Shown in pieces: positions 7,648 through 16,731 of a stretch of DNA of 23,772 nt. The DNA lies in IMG/VR virus record IMGVR_UViG_3300037333_000015, positions 1-23,772 of that record; one strand, 5' to 3'. The stretch comes from a virus. The notes beneath the pieces are model-generated. The model did not search any database and had not been told where the DNA came from. It was given only the letters and a program-made list of their open reading frames with translations. Numbering within the stretch: the stretch's first letter is position 1; each line of letters starts with the position of its first letter. A program made the position numbers and the translations under genes.

Positions 7648-9810
7648 TTAATTAAAAAAACCATTACTATTAAAATTATTATTAACTTTATTAATTATTA
7701 TTTCTTCTTTATTTAATTTTCCATAATTTTTTTGATATTCATTAACTAATTCATCACCTTTAAAAATACCATAATTATCATCTATTCTTTTCTCTCTACC
7801 ATATTCATTAATATAACTTACTTCTATATATCCTTTATTAAAATTATTTCTTATAATTAAATCATCTTCATCAATATCATATTTTTTAGATAAGTAATTT
7901 TTAATTTTAGGGTATCTATCTTCACTAATACCTGTATCTTTAATATTTAAATCTTCTACAATTGTTGGTAGATAACTTTTAGTTAATTCATAACTTGGTA
8001 ATTTATTTTCTAAATAATAATATTCTCTTACAAATAATTTATAATTATTAATATCTTCTTGTTTATATTTTGAAAAATCAATATTATCTTTTATACTCCA
8101 ATTACCAATATCTAAATCTTCTACAATATCTTCAAATTTAGGTAAATCTTTATCATTTTTTAATTCAAATAATTTAGATGCTTTTTCTGCTAATAATTTA
8201 GGATTTTCTAAATAATCTTTAAAAGAACTATTATAATAAGACATAACAAAATCTAAATTTTTATTATTATTAGTTATCATATTACCATTACCATATTTTT
8301 TATTATTTTTCCATAATAATGCAACTTTTTGAAATTTATTAAAATTAGAATCATCAATATCTTTATTACCTGTTGGTTTAAAATTACTAAACATTTCAAA
8401 AAATGCTTCTTGTTTTTCTGTATATTTATTTAATATTTTATAACTTTTTTGAATTTCATTTTCTAAACTTAAAGTATTATTATTACTAACAATCAAATTA
8501 TCATCAGTAAATTTATCAAATAATTTATTATTAACTTCTTTAATATTATTTTTAATTTTAGTTATTATTTGATTAGCTGTTGTTTTACCATATTTATTAG
8601 ATATATTATTATATAAATCTTCTTCTATATATTTTACATTTTCATTTTTATCAATAATATATTTTGTATTATTTTCAGCTACAATATCAGTTATTTTATC
8701 TATTTTATATTCATTTATTTTATTAATATATTTATCTTTATCAATATTAATATTTTTATTTTTTATTTCTTCACCATTAACTTTATTAATAGCTTTTTCA
8801 ATGTCCATTTTTTGATTTATAACAATTTCACCTTTATCATTTTTTGATAAAGAATACATAGTATTAAATATCATATCTTTATTATCTTTTGTATCAAATT
8901 TAGTCATAAATTCATTTTCTACAAATTTTGATTTTTCAAAATTTATAGTTTCTTTATGTTTTTTTATTTTTTCAATTTGATTATTTATTAAAATTTCATT
9001 ATTACTAATATTTTTAATTTTAACACCTTGATATTCTGCTTTTTTTAATTCTTCTAATTGTTCAATAGTTCCATTTTCAATAATTGAATTAACAATAGAT
9101 TTTGAAGTTGTTTTTTTATCTGATTTTAATATTTCATTACTATATTTTAATATTTCATTTAAATCATCTGATTTTAAATCATCGCCATATAATTCTAAAC
9201 TTTGTGTAGTTAGATTTTTTATTTCATTAATATTATTAATTTCTTTATTTATTTTATCTTTATTATCAGCATTTTTTAATTCTGAATTAAAACTTTTATA
9301 ATAATTTTCTTTTGTAGTTAATCTTTCTTTTAAATATGGGTTTGAAATATTATCATTTTCAATTGATTTTATATTTTCATCAATATATAAATCAATTAAT
9401 TCTTTATTATTTTTTGAACCATCAGGATTATTTTCTAATAAATATTGTTCTATTTCTTGTTTTTTTTCAAAAAAATATTTATTACCTACTTTTTTAGATT
9501 CTATTTTAAAATTATCATCAATTAATTTTTTTTGTTTATTTTGTTCTATTTTATTATTATTGTTTTCTTTATCGATTATAGATTGTTCTAATTGATTTTG
9601 TCTTGTATCAGTATTTATAATATTAGTTGTTTTTTCAATACTTTTATTAACTAAACCTAATGAAGTTGCTAAACTATTTGATTTTTCAGATACAAATTGT
9701 TTTTCAACCATATCTACATTTTTTATTTTATTATCCATATTTATTTTTTGAATAAATTTTGTATTATCAATACCTAAACTATTATTATTGTTTATATTAA
9801 CTTTTTGCAT
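7648..9810 (-). CDS. Internal virion protein, T7 gp15-like
   Basis: 720 residues, against 747 in T7 gp15. It is hydrophilic and strongly helical, rich in N, K, E, D and I, with no membrane segment or catalytic motif that I can see. The N-terminus is low-complexity; the last 250 residues are more globular, with FFEMFSNFKPTG, KFQKVALLWKNNKKYG and, near the end, KNYLSKKYDIDEDDLIIRNNFNKGYIEV. In T7, gp15 stacks with gp14 and gp16 as the internal core and forms the periplasmic tunnel during DNA ejection. The assignment rests on length, composition and position between the gp14- and gp16-like genes. The start has AAGGAAAACATTAAAG before ATG. Confidence 0.7.
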   Translation of the reverse strand: MQKVNINNNNSLGIDNTKFIQKINMDNKIKNVDMVEKQFVSEKSNSLATSLGLVNKSIEKTTNIINTDTRQNQLEQSIIDKENNNNKIEQNKQKKLIDDNFKIESKKVGNKYFFEKKQEIEQYLLENNPDGSKNNKELIDLYIDENIKSIENDNISNPYLKERLTTKENYYKSFNSELKNADNKDKINKEINNINEIKNLTTQSLELYGDDLKSDDLNEILKYSNEILKSDKKTTSKSIVNSIIENGTIEQLEELKKAEYQGVKIKNISNNEILINNQIEKIKKHKETINFEKSKFVENEFMTKFDTKDNKDMIFNTMYSLSKNDKGEIVINQKMDIEKAINKVNGEEIKNKNINIDKDKYINKINEYKIDKITDIVAENNTKYIIDKNENVKYIEEDLYNNISNKYGKTTANQIITKIKNNIKEVNNKLFDKFTDDNLIVSNNNTLSLENEIQKSYKILNKYTEKQEAFFEMFSNFKPTGNKDIDDSNFNKFQKVALLWKNNKKYGNGNMITNNNKNLDFVMSYYNSSFKDYLENPKLLAEKASKLFELKNDKDLPKFEDIVEDLDIGNWSIKDNIDFSKYKQEDINNYKLFVREYYYLENKLPSYELTKSYLPTIVEDLNIKDTGISEDRYPKIKNYLSKKYDIDEDDLIIRNNFNKGYIEVSYINEYGREKRIDDNYGIFKGDELVNEYQKNYGKLNKEEIIINKVNNNFNSNGFFN

Positions 9811-9840
9811 CTTTAATGTTTTCCTTTTTTATTTTATTTA

Positions 9841-10386
9841 TTATTTTGAATAATTATTTATTGAATTATTTAAATTTTGACCTGTTGAATAACCTTTCAA
9901 ACCAGCATTTACAACATTTAAACCATTAACAACATCATTGTTTTCAACTTTATTTGCTTCAATTCTATTTAAAGTTGTTTTATAATTACTTTTTATACCA
10001 TATTTTTCTAATTCAAGTTGATTATATGATGTATTATAATTACCTTGTAATATACCTTTATTTAAAGAATTTTGAACCTCTTGTGTATTTAGTTGTCTAT
10101 CAACAGAAATACCACTTAAACCACTATTTGCTTGTGCTGAATTTATTAAAGCTCTTTCTCTTAATGATTCCATTTCAAGTTTAGATAAATCATTTTGTTC
10201 TTGTTGTTCAGTTGCTAACATATTATTTTCAGCATAAGCTTGATTTTGTTTCATTACATTTTCAGCTTCTTGTTTTTGTTGTTTTTCAATTTTATCTTGT
10301 CTTTTTTTCTTTTCTTCTTGTGAAGAATAAGCACTATAAGCACTTATTGCTGTTGTTGCAGCCATAACTCCAATTGCACTACACAT
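9841..10386 (-). CDS. Internal virion protein, T7 gp14-like
   Basis: 181 residues, against 196 in T7. It begins MCSAIGVMAATTAISAYSAY, a short hydrophobic alanine- and serine-rich helix following a Met-Cys start, very like T7 gp14 (MCWAAAIPIAISGAQ). After it comes a charged, glutamine- and lysine-rich helix (residues 22-60) and a conserved-looking SGLSGISVDRQLNTQE region. In T7, gp14 is ejected first and forms a pore in the outer membrane. The gene lies between the gp13-like and gp15-like genes, in T7 order, and its ATG follows AAAAGGAAAATTAAT. It is separated from the preceding gene's stop by a single base. Confidence 0.8.
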   Translation of the reverse strand: MCSAIGVMAATTAISAYSAYSSQEEKKKRQDKIEKQQKQEAENVMKQNQAYAENNMLATEQQEQNDLSKLEMESLRERALINSAQANSGLSGISVDRQLNTQEVQNSLNKGILQGNYNTSYNQLELEKYGIKSNYKTTLNRIEANKVENNDVVNGLNVVNAGLKGYSTGQNLNNSINNYSK

Positions 10387-10387
10387 A

Positions 10388-10846
10388 TTAATTTTCCTTT
10401 TTTTTTTTTATTTCAAAATATAAAAAATTTTTATTCTCTTTAAATTCTGTTAATTTAAAACCTATAAATTCTAAATATTTTATACTTTTTTTATTTTCTT
10501 TTGATACTATATTATATAATTTATTATTACTTAATTTAAGATATTCATTATTTATAATTTTTTTTGAATATCTACTTATTTCAAACCAAATTTCATCAAT
10601 TCCATTAGTTGTTAATAACCAAGGAATTCCATTTTTATCATTATCTATTGATAAACCAAAAATACCTACAACTTCATTTCTTTTATTAAATATTACATTA
10701 TTTAATTCTGAACAGTTTATACTTTGTAATATAGCATCTTTTGAATTATAATATTTTAAAAGTGCTAATTCATCCATATCTGATTTTTTTAATTGTATAT
10801 TTAAAACCTCTTTTAAATTACATTCTTCTAATTTTTTTACTATCAT
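10388..10846 (-). CDS. T7 gp13-like protein with GNAT-type acetyltransferase fold
   Basis: 152 residues, against 138 in T7 gp13. The C-terminal half follows the T7 protein closely in pattern: PWLLTTNGIDEIWFEISRYSKKII, then LYNIVSKENKKSIKYLEFIGFKL, against QCWFVTSDQVWRLSG and YVWVGNTSHIRFLKTIGAVF. The middle strand NEVVGIFGLS and the final FLKTIGF-type element are typical of GNAT-fold proteins, as is known for the phage gp13 family (DUF2833). In T7 it is a virion-assembly protein needed for correct internal core formation; acetyltransferase activity has not been established there and is not implied here. Position between tube B and gp14 supports the call. Confidence 0.78.
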   Translation of the reverse strand: MIVKKLEECNLKEVLNIQLKKSDMDELALLKYYNSKDAILQSINCSELNNVIFNKRNEVVGIFGLSIDNDKNGIPWLLTTNGIDEIWFEISRYSKKIINNEYLKLSNNKLYNIVSKENKKSIKYLEFIGFKLTEFKENKNFLYFEIKKKKEN

Positions 10847-10875
10847 TTTTTTATCCCTTTATTTTTTTTATTTTT

Positions 10876-13869
10876 TTATATATTTGAACTTCTTGAAATA
10901 TAATAAGCTTCCCAATTAGCAGTTTGAAATTTACTTGGTAAATAACTATTATTTGTTAAACTTATTTTAATTTTTTCATTATTACCAAGTATAGTTGTTT
11001 TAAAATTTCCACTTGTTTTTTTAACTTTACCTATTATACCTAAACCTAATCTTGTTCCTGTATATTGTTTAACCCTTTTTGTTCTTCCAATATTTTCAAC
11101 TTCAACATTAAAATAACCTGTATCTACAAATGATATATTTATATTTCTTATTTGTAAATGACCTGATGTATTTGATACATTTGTATTATTTTGTTTTACA
11201 TCAAATTTATTAAAAACATATTCCATATTATAATTATATCCTATATTTACTTTTTTATCATCAGTTTCTTTTGTTATTATAATTGTTTTATTATCTTCAA
11301 TATAATGTGTTATAATTATTTTTGTAATATTAAACCCATTAATTTTATCAATAATTGATATTTTTGTTATATCATTAATAATATATGGAATAGTATATTT
11401 TATATAATTTTGTTCATAAGTATTATCATCTTCTTTTAATATTAAAATACCATCTATTTCAACTCTTTTATCTAACATTATATTAAAATCAATACTATTA
11501 TCTATTAAATTGTTTTTAAAATTAACATTATCATATTCACCATTTATTTTTAAAAAATAATTATCAATTGAATAAACTTCATTAGTAATATCTAAACCTT
11601 GATTTGTAGTTACTATATTATTTTGACTTGGGTAAAAATCATCTTGAAATCTAAATAATGTAATATCATCTTCTTCATCATAAACTCCATTTAAATTAAT
11701 AAAACCTGATGATATAAATTTATCTAAATAAGTTGTATAATTATTTGAAACATCTAATGTTATTATTTCTAAATTTATATTATTATAATCATCTCTTGTT
11801 ATCAAATAAATATAATTATCAATAATTTCAATATTTAAAATATCATCATTGAATAAAAATTTACTCCAAGCTGTTTGAATTTTTTCATTTTGTGACCAAA
11901 AATAATTATAAACATATAATTCTTTCTTATTATCTTTATTTGTTAATAATAATATATTTGAACTATTATCACCTTTTAAATTACTGATTGATTTAGGTAA
12001 ATAATTAGGAACATGTAAAGTTATATTATTTGCTTCATTAGATATTGAATTATCTAATAAAAAATATTCCCTAATATTTGAACTATTATTATTTTGATCT
12101 ACAAAATATACATTTGGTCCTACTGTTATAGGTTTAATAAAGTTATTAACTGAATAATTAGTTGTTTGGTTTATAATTATATTATTTAAAGTTAAAATTT
12201 TATTATTTGTAGTTAATACCATTTGGCTATAATCACTAAATAATAGTAAATTATTATTATATACACTATAATTTTTTAAAACTTGTGAATTTTCATTACT
12301 TGAATTAATATCAATAGGAGTATCATCTAATATTTCTTTAACAGTTGATGGAAAAAAATTACTAAAATCATTTGCTTTACTTAATATAACATTATAATCA
12401 GATAAAAAACCTAATCTACCTTTAAACATAAAACTATTATTAATTTTTTTATTTACAAAAGATGGAAAAGGTGCTGTATCATTATCACCTACTTGTCTTG
12501 AATTCCATATTATATTTTCAATGTAAATATATATACCTAATTTATTATCATTATTTATATATTCTTCTTTACTTCTAAATGATATTTTTTTAGGCATTGT
12601 ATTTTCATCAATTGTATGTGATATACCTATTTTTTTATATTCTTTCCAATTGTTATCAATATAAGTATTATAAAAACCATACTTATCATTAACACCTTTA
12701 ACTTGAATAACTATACCATTAAAAAACCTTGCAGGTAATTTATCTATACTATCAACAGTATCTTTAAAAGCATAAATACTAATATCTCCACTACCATCAA
12801 ATGCTTCAATTTTTTTTACATTATTATCATTACTTTTAACTTTACAAGAATTAAAATTTTGTATTGCTGTAATATCATTATCTTCATCATCATTTATTGT
12901 TTTTGTTAATTCTTCTGTTATATTTAAAGTAGACCAAGTTGATGCATCAGTTGTTGTTTCATAAGTATATTCTTTTGAACTATCATCTTGAAATGTTAAT
13001 TTAATAGTATATTTATTCTCAGGAATACCTTGTTTTACATTGAAAAAATAATTTGAAATTATAGGTGATGTTTCTAATTCTTCTCCTCCTAAAAAAGTAA
13101 TATCAAATGAATTATGTCTTATTGAAATATTTTTATCATAAGAACTTGTTTCTGAATATACTTTAACAATTTCTTGTTTATCTAATCTTGTTATATTAAA
13201 TGTATCACCTGATGTTTGAGTTGCTTCAAATATATTTGATGAATTAAATCTATCTAAAAATATACCTACAATTTCACTATCTGTCCAATTACTTAAAGTT
13301 CTACCAAATGATATTTCATATTCAATACTGTCTACACTTAATTTATATGTTGATAGTTTATCTTCTCTTTCAGGTAATGTTACATTAATATAATAAGGGT
13401 TTCTGTTTATATAAATATCATCAGTTGTTAATTCATTATAACTTCTAATAGCAACTTCTTTTGTTGTGTTAGTTAATATATAATAATCTTCAACTTTTGT
13501 TATTTTAATATCATTACTTTTAAACCCTTCTGTTTTTTTAACATAATCTTCAACTATATCATCTTGATATTCTACATTTATATATTTTCCTTTTTCATCA
13601 AAAGATATTAAATCATTATCATTTGTTAGTATAAAATAATTATAATTATTTTTATATTTTATATTATAAAAAAATGAATTATCATAAATATTATTACTAT
13701 TTATTAATAAGTTATTAATATATTCTGATGGTGGTCTTTTATAAACTCCATCTACAATACTTGATATTGCATTTGTTTGTTTGTCACATTGTTCATCTAA
13801 TCTTAAATTTGATGGTTGTTGTGAAACTCCACCATATAACCCTGTTATAGTATGATTTATTAAACTCAT
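10876..13869 (-). CDS. Tail tubular protein B (T7 gp12-like, tail nozzle)
   Basis: 997 residues, longer than T7 gp12 (794). The N-terminus SLINHTITGLYGGVSQQPSNLRLDEQ, then NAISSIVDGVYKRPPSEYI, is the diagnostic opening of this family (T7: LKGGISQQPDILRYPDQ...EGLQKRPP). Other typical stretches are FMFKGRLGFLSDYNVILSKANDFSNFF near the middle and VFNKFDVKQ...GHLQIRNINISF followed by GTRLGLGIIGK near the end. The protein forms the nozzle below the portal and tube A ring and holds the fibres. The ATG follows AAAGGAAAAAATA. It is separated by only 17 bases from the tube A stop, consistent with cotranscription. Confidence 0.93.
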   Translation of the reverse strand: MSLINHTITGLYGGVSQQPSNLRLDEQCDKQTNAISSIVDGVYKRPPSEYINNLLINSNNIYDNSFFYNIKYKNNYNYFILTNDNDLISFDEKGKYINVEYQDDIVEDYVKKTEGFKSNDIKITKVEDYYILTNTTKEVAIRSYNELTTDDIYINRNPYYINVTLPEREDKLSTYKLSVDSIEYEISFGRTLSNWTDSEIVGIFLDRFNSSNIFEATQTSGDTFNITRLDKQEIVKVYSETSSYDKNISIRHNSFDITFLGGEELETSPIISNYFFNVKQGIPENKYTIKLTFQDDSSKEYTYETTTDASTWSTLNITEELTKTINDDEDNDITAIQNFNSCKVKSNDNNVKKIEAFDGSGDISIYAFKDTVDSIDKLPARFFNGIVIQVKGVNDKYGFYNTYIDNNWKEYKKIGISHTIDENTMPKKISFRSKEEYINNDNKLGIYIYIENIIWNSRQVGDNDTAPFPSFVNKKINNSFMFKGRLGFLSDYNVILSKANDFSNFFPSTVKEILDDTPIDINSSNENSQVLKNYSVYNNNLLLFSDYSQMVLTTNNKILTLNNIIINQTTNYSVNNFIKPITVGPNVYFVDQNNNSSNIREYFLLDNSISNEANNITLHVPNYLPKSISNLKGDNSSNILLLTNKDNKKELYVYNYFWSQNEKIQTAWSKFLFNDDILNIEIIDNYIYLITRDDYNNINLEIITLDVSNNYTTYLDKFISSGFINLNGVYDEEDDITLFRFQDDFYPSQNNIVTTNQGLDITNEVYSIDNYFLKINGEYDNVNFKNNLIDNSIDFNIMLDKRVEIDGILILKEDDNTYEQNYIKYTIPYIINDITKISIIDKINGFNITKIIITHYIEDNKTIIITKETDDKKVNIGYNYNMEYVFNKFDVKQNNTNVSNTSGHLQIRNINISFVDTGYFNVEVENIGRTKRVKQYTGTRLGLGIIGKVKKTSGNFKTTILGNNEKIKISLTNNSYLPSKFQTANWEAYYISRSSNI

Positions 13870-13886
13870 TATTTTTTCCTTTTTAT

Positions 13887-14459
13887 TTATCTTAAAAACA
13901 TTTGACTTATTTCAGAATCACTATCTAATATATTAAATTTATCAACATCTGTTTCAAATTCAATTAAATTCATTCTTGCTATTTCTTCTTCTCTTGCTGT
14001 AAAACCAAATAATGTTTCACTTCCTAATATTCTTTCTTGAAATTTTCTAGCAGCTCTTATCATTATATAATATCTTGCTATTTCAGGTATTTCTTCATAA
14101 TCTAATAATATTGTTAAATCTACATTTATATTAGTTTCAAATATAAAACTATTATTATTTCTATTAAAAACATAATTACCTCTTTGAACAAATTTATCTC
14201 CTTTTTTAGAAGCACTAAATCTTAAAGTATTATTTGGTAAATCTATTTTACTATTTGTATTAGGTTGTAATTCATAATTTAAATATGTATTAAAACTTAA
14301 TTTCATTGATTGAACTTCTCTTGAAGTTTCTTCTAAAATTCTTTTAGCTAAATCTGCTTCTACTATTTCACTAATTTCATTTAAACTATTAATAGGTGCT
14401 TCACCTATTACCCCTAACATTACATTTATTGCATTTAATTTTGTTGATAATTCTAACAT
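13887..14459 (-). CDS. Tail tubular protein A (T7 gp11-like, head-tail gatekeeper)
   Basis: 190 residues, against 196 in T7 gp11. Matching features include LNAINVMLGVIGEAPINSL near the start (T7 LSAVNDILASIGEPPVSTL), AKRILEETSREVQSMKLSFN, then YVFNRNNNSFIFETNINVDLTILLDYEEIPEIARYYI (T7 [20 protein letters not shown]). The tail end resembles EFETDVDKFNILD, against YEMDYGGYNMLD in T7. The protein forms the dodecameric adaptor ring under the portal. The gene lies directly after the capsid terminator, with AAGGAAAATAAGAATA ahead of ATG. Confidence 0.93.
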   Translation of the reverse strand: MLELSTKLNAINVMLGVIGEAPINSLNEISEIVEADLAKRILEETSREVQSMKLSFNTYLNYELQPNTNSKIDLPNNTLRFSASKKGDKFVQRGNYVFNRNNNSFIFETNINVDLTILLDYEEIPEIARYYIMIRAARKFQERILGSETLFGFTAREEEIARMNLIEFETDVDKFNILDSDSEISQMFLR

Positions 14460-14487
14460 TATTCTTATTTTCCTTTTTTACTTTTTT

Positions 14488-14522
14488 ATATATTATTTAT
14501 AATATATTTGATGATAATATAT
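14488..14522 (-). other. Second AT-rich hairpin between capsid terminator and tube A
   Basis: The 9-base arms ATATATTAT (14488-14496) and ATAATATAT (14514-14522) are perfectly complementary, with a 17-base loop. It directly follows the U-run of the capsid terminator and precedes the tube A ribosome binding site. It could protect or mark the 5' end of read-through mRNA. An AT-only palindrome in such AT-rich DNA may also be chance. Confidence 0.4.
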
Positions 14523-14561
14523 AAAAAAACAAAAAAACAGGTCAGAAAATTCCAACCTGTT
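14523..14561 (-). terminator. Intrinsic terminator after the major capsid gene (T7 T-phi analogue)
   Basis: On the minus strand the arms AACAGGT (14561-14555) and ACCTGTT (14542-14536) flank a further short stem GGAA/TTCT. They are followed by a run of T interrupted by one G. It is the most G+C-rich hairpin I see between genes. It lies 22 bases past the capsid stop, exactly where T7 places its single late terminator. This would raise capsid mRNA over tail mRNA. The opposite strand also has a T-run, so it could act both ways. Confidence 0.88.
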
Positions 14562-14583
14562 ATTTTTTTATAATAATTATATA

Positions 14584-15525
14584 TTAATCATCTTCTAATT
14601 TTAATTCTACTGCACACTCTGGTCTTAATATACCATGTCCAACAACATATTTTGCTACAAATAATGTTCCTTGACGTCTGATGTCATAAGCATTATCAAC
14701 AGTAATATCATTTAATTTAACCATACCAACAGCATCAGTAGTAAATACTAATCCTTTTGTTTTAGTTGCATCAACACCATTAACTGTATCAGCAGATGTA
14801 TCTGTATTTGGTAAATTATTTGATTTAAATATTTTAATACCATTTAATTCTAATATTGTTCCTTTTGAAATTGAACCCATTCCATCATAATCACTTGAAA
14901 TTACTTCTGGTAATTGTGCTAATGCAGCATAATCAGCTGGTTTTAATATTGCAAATCTTTCTTCTGGTGCATTTTTTTCATCTAATGCTACACCTGCATC
15001 AAATATTGCTTTTTTAAAAGCTTGTGCTTTTACTTCAACATCATCACTACCTAAATTATTATCTTTTAACTCAGTACCACCATCTAAACCATCAACTACA
15101 TTTGTAGCTCTTGCTGCTTTAACTAATGTTTGTAATGAATTTCTATCCATTTTGTTTGCTAATTCAGCACCCATTTGTTTTGTATATTCACCTTCAATAT
15201 TGTAGTGATTTTTTTTAGCATCAACTTCGTCAATAAATACATCAGCTATTACTTTTGCATCTATATTAATAGTTTGTTCTGCTTGGTTTATATTTTGTCC
15301 TAAAATTTCTTCACCTGGTGTATAAGTTCCTGAACTTACTTTACCAACTATTGGAAATTGGTATGAACTACCACCTGATATAGTTTTTACAACTTGTTTG
15401 TCTAACATAATTGTTTTTTGAATAAATGCTCCATAAACTTCACCACTAAATAATTTTAAAAATAATGCTTCATTATCACCTGTGTTATTGATTTGTCCTA
15501 AATTGTTTACATTTGAATTTGCCAT
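14584..15525 (-). CDS. Major capsid protein (T7 gp10-like)
   Basis: 313 residues, against 345 in T7 gp10A. Residues 18-60 (EALFLKLFSGEVYGAF, then VVKTISGGSSYQFPIVGKV) match T7 KLALFLKVFGGEVLTAF and MVRSISSGKSAQFPVLGR. Further along, INIDAKVIADVFIDEVDAKKNHYNIEGEYTKQMGAELA matches the T7 stretch ending EYTSQLGESLA. The C-terminus FVAKYVVGHGILRPECAVEL matches IIAKYAMGHGGLRPEAAGAV. It has the HK97 fold in known relatives. It is flanked by a 204-base leader upstream and a terminator downstream, and has a strong AAAAAGGACATAGA before ATG. G and C are more frequent here than in neighbouring genes, as expected for a very highly expressed protein. There is no sign of a frameshifted 10B form. Confidence 0.96.
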   Translation of the reverse strand: MANSNVNNLGQINNTGDNEALFLKLFSGEVYGAFIQKTIMLDKQVVKTISGGSSYQFPIVGKVSSGTYTPGEEILGQNINQAEQTINIDAKVIADVFIDEVDAKKNHYNIEGEYTKQMGAELANKMDRNSLQTLVKAARATNVVDGLDGGTELKDNNLGSDDVEVKAQAFKKAIFDAGVALDEKNAPEERFAILKPADYAALAQLPEVISSDYDGMGSISKGTILELNGIKIFKSNNLPNTDTSADTVNGVDATKTKGLVFTTDAVGMVKLNDITVDNAYDIRRQGTLFVAKYVVGHGILRPECAVELKLEDD

Positions 15526-15729
15526 TCTATGTCCTTTTTGTTTTTATTTTTTTTGTCTTACTTTTAATAATTCGTCAATTATTGATTTTCTTTTATAAAA
15601 ATATTTAAATTTTAATTAAAAAGTATCTTATTATATAATACCTCAATATTATTGTAATAAGGTTTTTGTGTTCTATTTATTATTTTTACATATATAAAAA
15701 TGGACTTACACATAAATAGATGCCATATT
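15526..15729 (-). promoter_or_regulatory. Leader region of the capsid gene
   Basis: This is the longest non-coding stretch in the window (204 bases) in an otherwise gapless block. It holds the capsid ribosome binding site, a strong AT hairpin at 15627-15661, and at 15553-15560 the octamer TTGTCTTA, which also begins the candidate promoter at 3361. The C-rich part of that motif is absent here, so a promoter is only suspected. I found no ORF with a credible start in it. T7 has its strongest promoter, phi10, at the same place. Confidence 0.4.
15627..15661 (-). other. Hairpin in the capsid leader, possible RNA processing or stability element
   Basis: The outer arms CTTATTA (15627-15633) and TAATAAG (15655-15661) and the inner arms ATAATA and TATTAT form a nearly continuous 13-pair stem with a CCTCAA loop on the plus strand. 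On the minus strand it is followed by a weak T-run, so a minor terminator is an alternative. T7 has RNase III-cut hairpins between its late genes; this is comparable by position only. Confidence 0.5.
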
Positions 15730-16554
15730 TTAAGAAAAAACTATTGAATTATCAGTTAATGCCATTTTATTTCTTACATTTTCAGTATAACCTTTATCAA
15801 AGTTATATCTTTTATCATTAATATCTTTAACATATTCCATTTTACTTTTATAACCTTGATTGTTATTAATATTATTAGTATTATTCCCTGTTATTATTTG
15901 AGGTTGATTTGAATTTTGATTGTTTAATTGAAATCTATTATATAAACCATCAATTGCAAATTTAGTTGTTTCTAAATCACCACTATCTAATATTTTATTA
16001 AATGTATTTATTTCTTGTTCATTTAAATTATTACCAGCCCATTCTAACATTTTATTATAATTATCTTCACCACCTATATTAGATGTTAGATTTGTATTAT
16101 ATTCATTTATATTTGTTTGTGCTAATGTTATTTGACCTTTTATATAATTATCAACTATTTCTTTTGGTAAACCTAAATCTGAAAGTTCTTTATAACTTTC
16201 TTCATTTAATGTTCCATTTTCTACAATTTGATTTGTATATTTGTCGAAATCTAAACCTTTATTTTCAAGTTCTTCTTTTACATTTTTATTATCTTTAATC
16301 ACTTCATTATTTTCAACATTTACTACTTCTTCATTTGTTTTTATATCCTTAGATGAAAATTGTTTTTGTAATTCTAAATAACCATTTATTAATTCTTCTT
16401 GTGTTTTATATTTACCTGCTAATAATTCATTATTAACATTATTTTCAACATTTGTTTCATTATTAATGTTTTCATTAACTTCATTAATATTTTCATTATT
16501 TTCAACTATTTCTTCATTATTATTAGTATTTTCAATATTTGTTTCATTTTCCAT
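15730..16554 (-). CDS. Capsid assembly scaffolding protein (T7 gp9-like)
   Basis: 274 residues, against 307 in T7. The first 42 residues are almost only N, E, V, I and T and are strongly acidic, as usual in this family. The family landmark follows at about 43-67: ELLAGKYKTQEELINGYLEL (scaffold proteins of this group have a short LAGKFKS..DLEKAYLELQ-type motif). The rest is helical and polar, ending in EYVKDINDKRYNFDKGYTENVRNKMALTD. It lies directly between portal and capsid genes. It guides procapsid assembly and is removed before DNA packaging. The start is preceded by AAGGAAAGTTAA. Confidence 0.88.
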   Translation of the reverse strand: MENETNIENTNNNEEIVENNENINEVNENINNETNVENNVNNELLAGKYKTQEELINGYLELQKQFSSKDIKTNEEVVNVENNEVIKDNKNVKEELENKGLDFDKYTNQIVENGTLNEESYKELSDLGLPKEIVDNYIKGQITLAQTNINEYNTNLTSNIGGEDNYNKMLEWAGNNLNEQEINTFNKILDSGDLETTKFAIDGLYNRFQLNNQNSNQPQIITGNNTNNINNNQGYKSKMEYVKDINDKRYNFDKGYTENVRNKMALTDNSIVFS

Positions 16555-16575
16555 TTAACTTTCCTTATTTTTATT

Positions 16576-16713
16576 TTAATTATCTTTTCTTATTGTTTTT
16601 TTAATATTTTTATCTTTTTTATTATTGTTTTTATTTTCATCTATTATTTTTTCTAATTCTTTTATAATTTCTTTTAATTCATAATTTTGTTCTTCTAATT
16701 CTTTTTTTGTCAT
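16576..16713 (-). CDS. Small coiled-coil protein between portal and scaffold (45 aa)
   Basis: A short ORF of 45 residues starting MTKKELEEQNYELKEIIKEL and ending in a lysine-rich tail (KKTIRKDN) with TAA. The ATG at 16713 has AAAAGG eight bases before it, as good as the sites of the large genes, and the ORF fills nearly the whole gap between portal and scaffold. The first 30 residues show heptad spacing of leucine and isoleucine, suggesting a coiled coil. Function is unknown; a small capsid-assembly or packaging accessory would fit the position. It may be missed by annotation that uses a length cutoff. Confidence 0.65.
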   Translation of the reverse strand: MTKKELEEQNYELKEIIKELEKIIDENKNNNKKDKNIKKTIRKDN

Positions 16714-16731
16714 TTTTAAAACCTTTTAATT

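Noticed and set aside
7909-7925. Further promoter copy at the TTTTAGGGTATCTATC stretch inside the gp15-like gene
   Set aside because: It shares only ACCCTA with the motif, lies in coding DNA specifying RYPKI, and lacks the AGACAA part.
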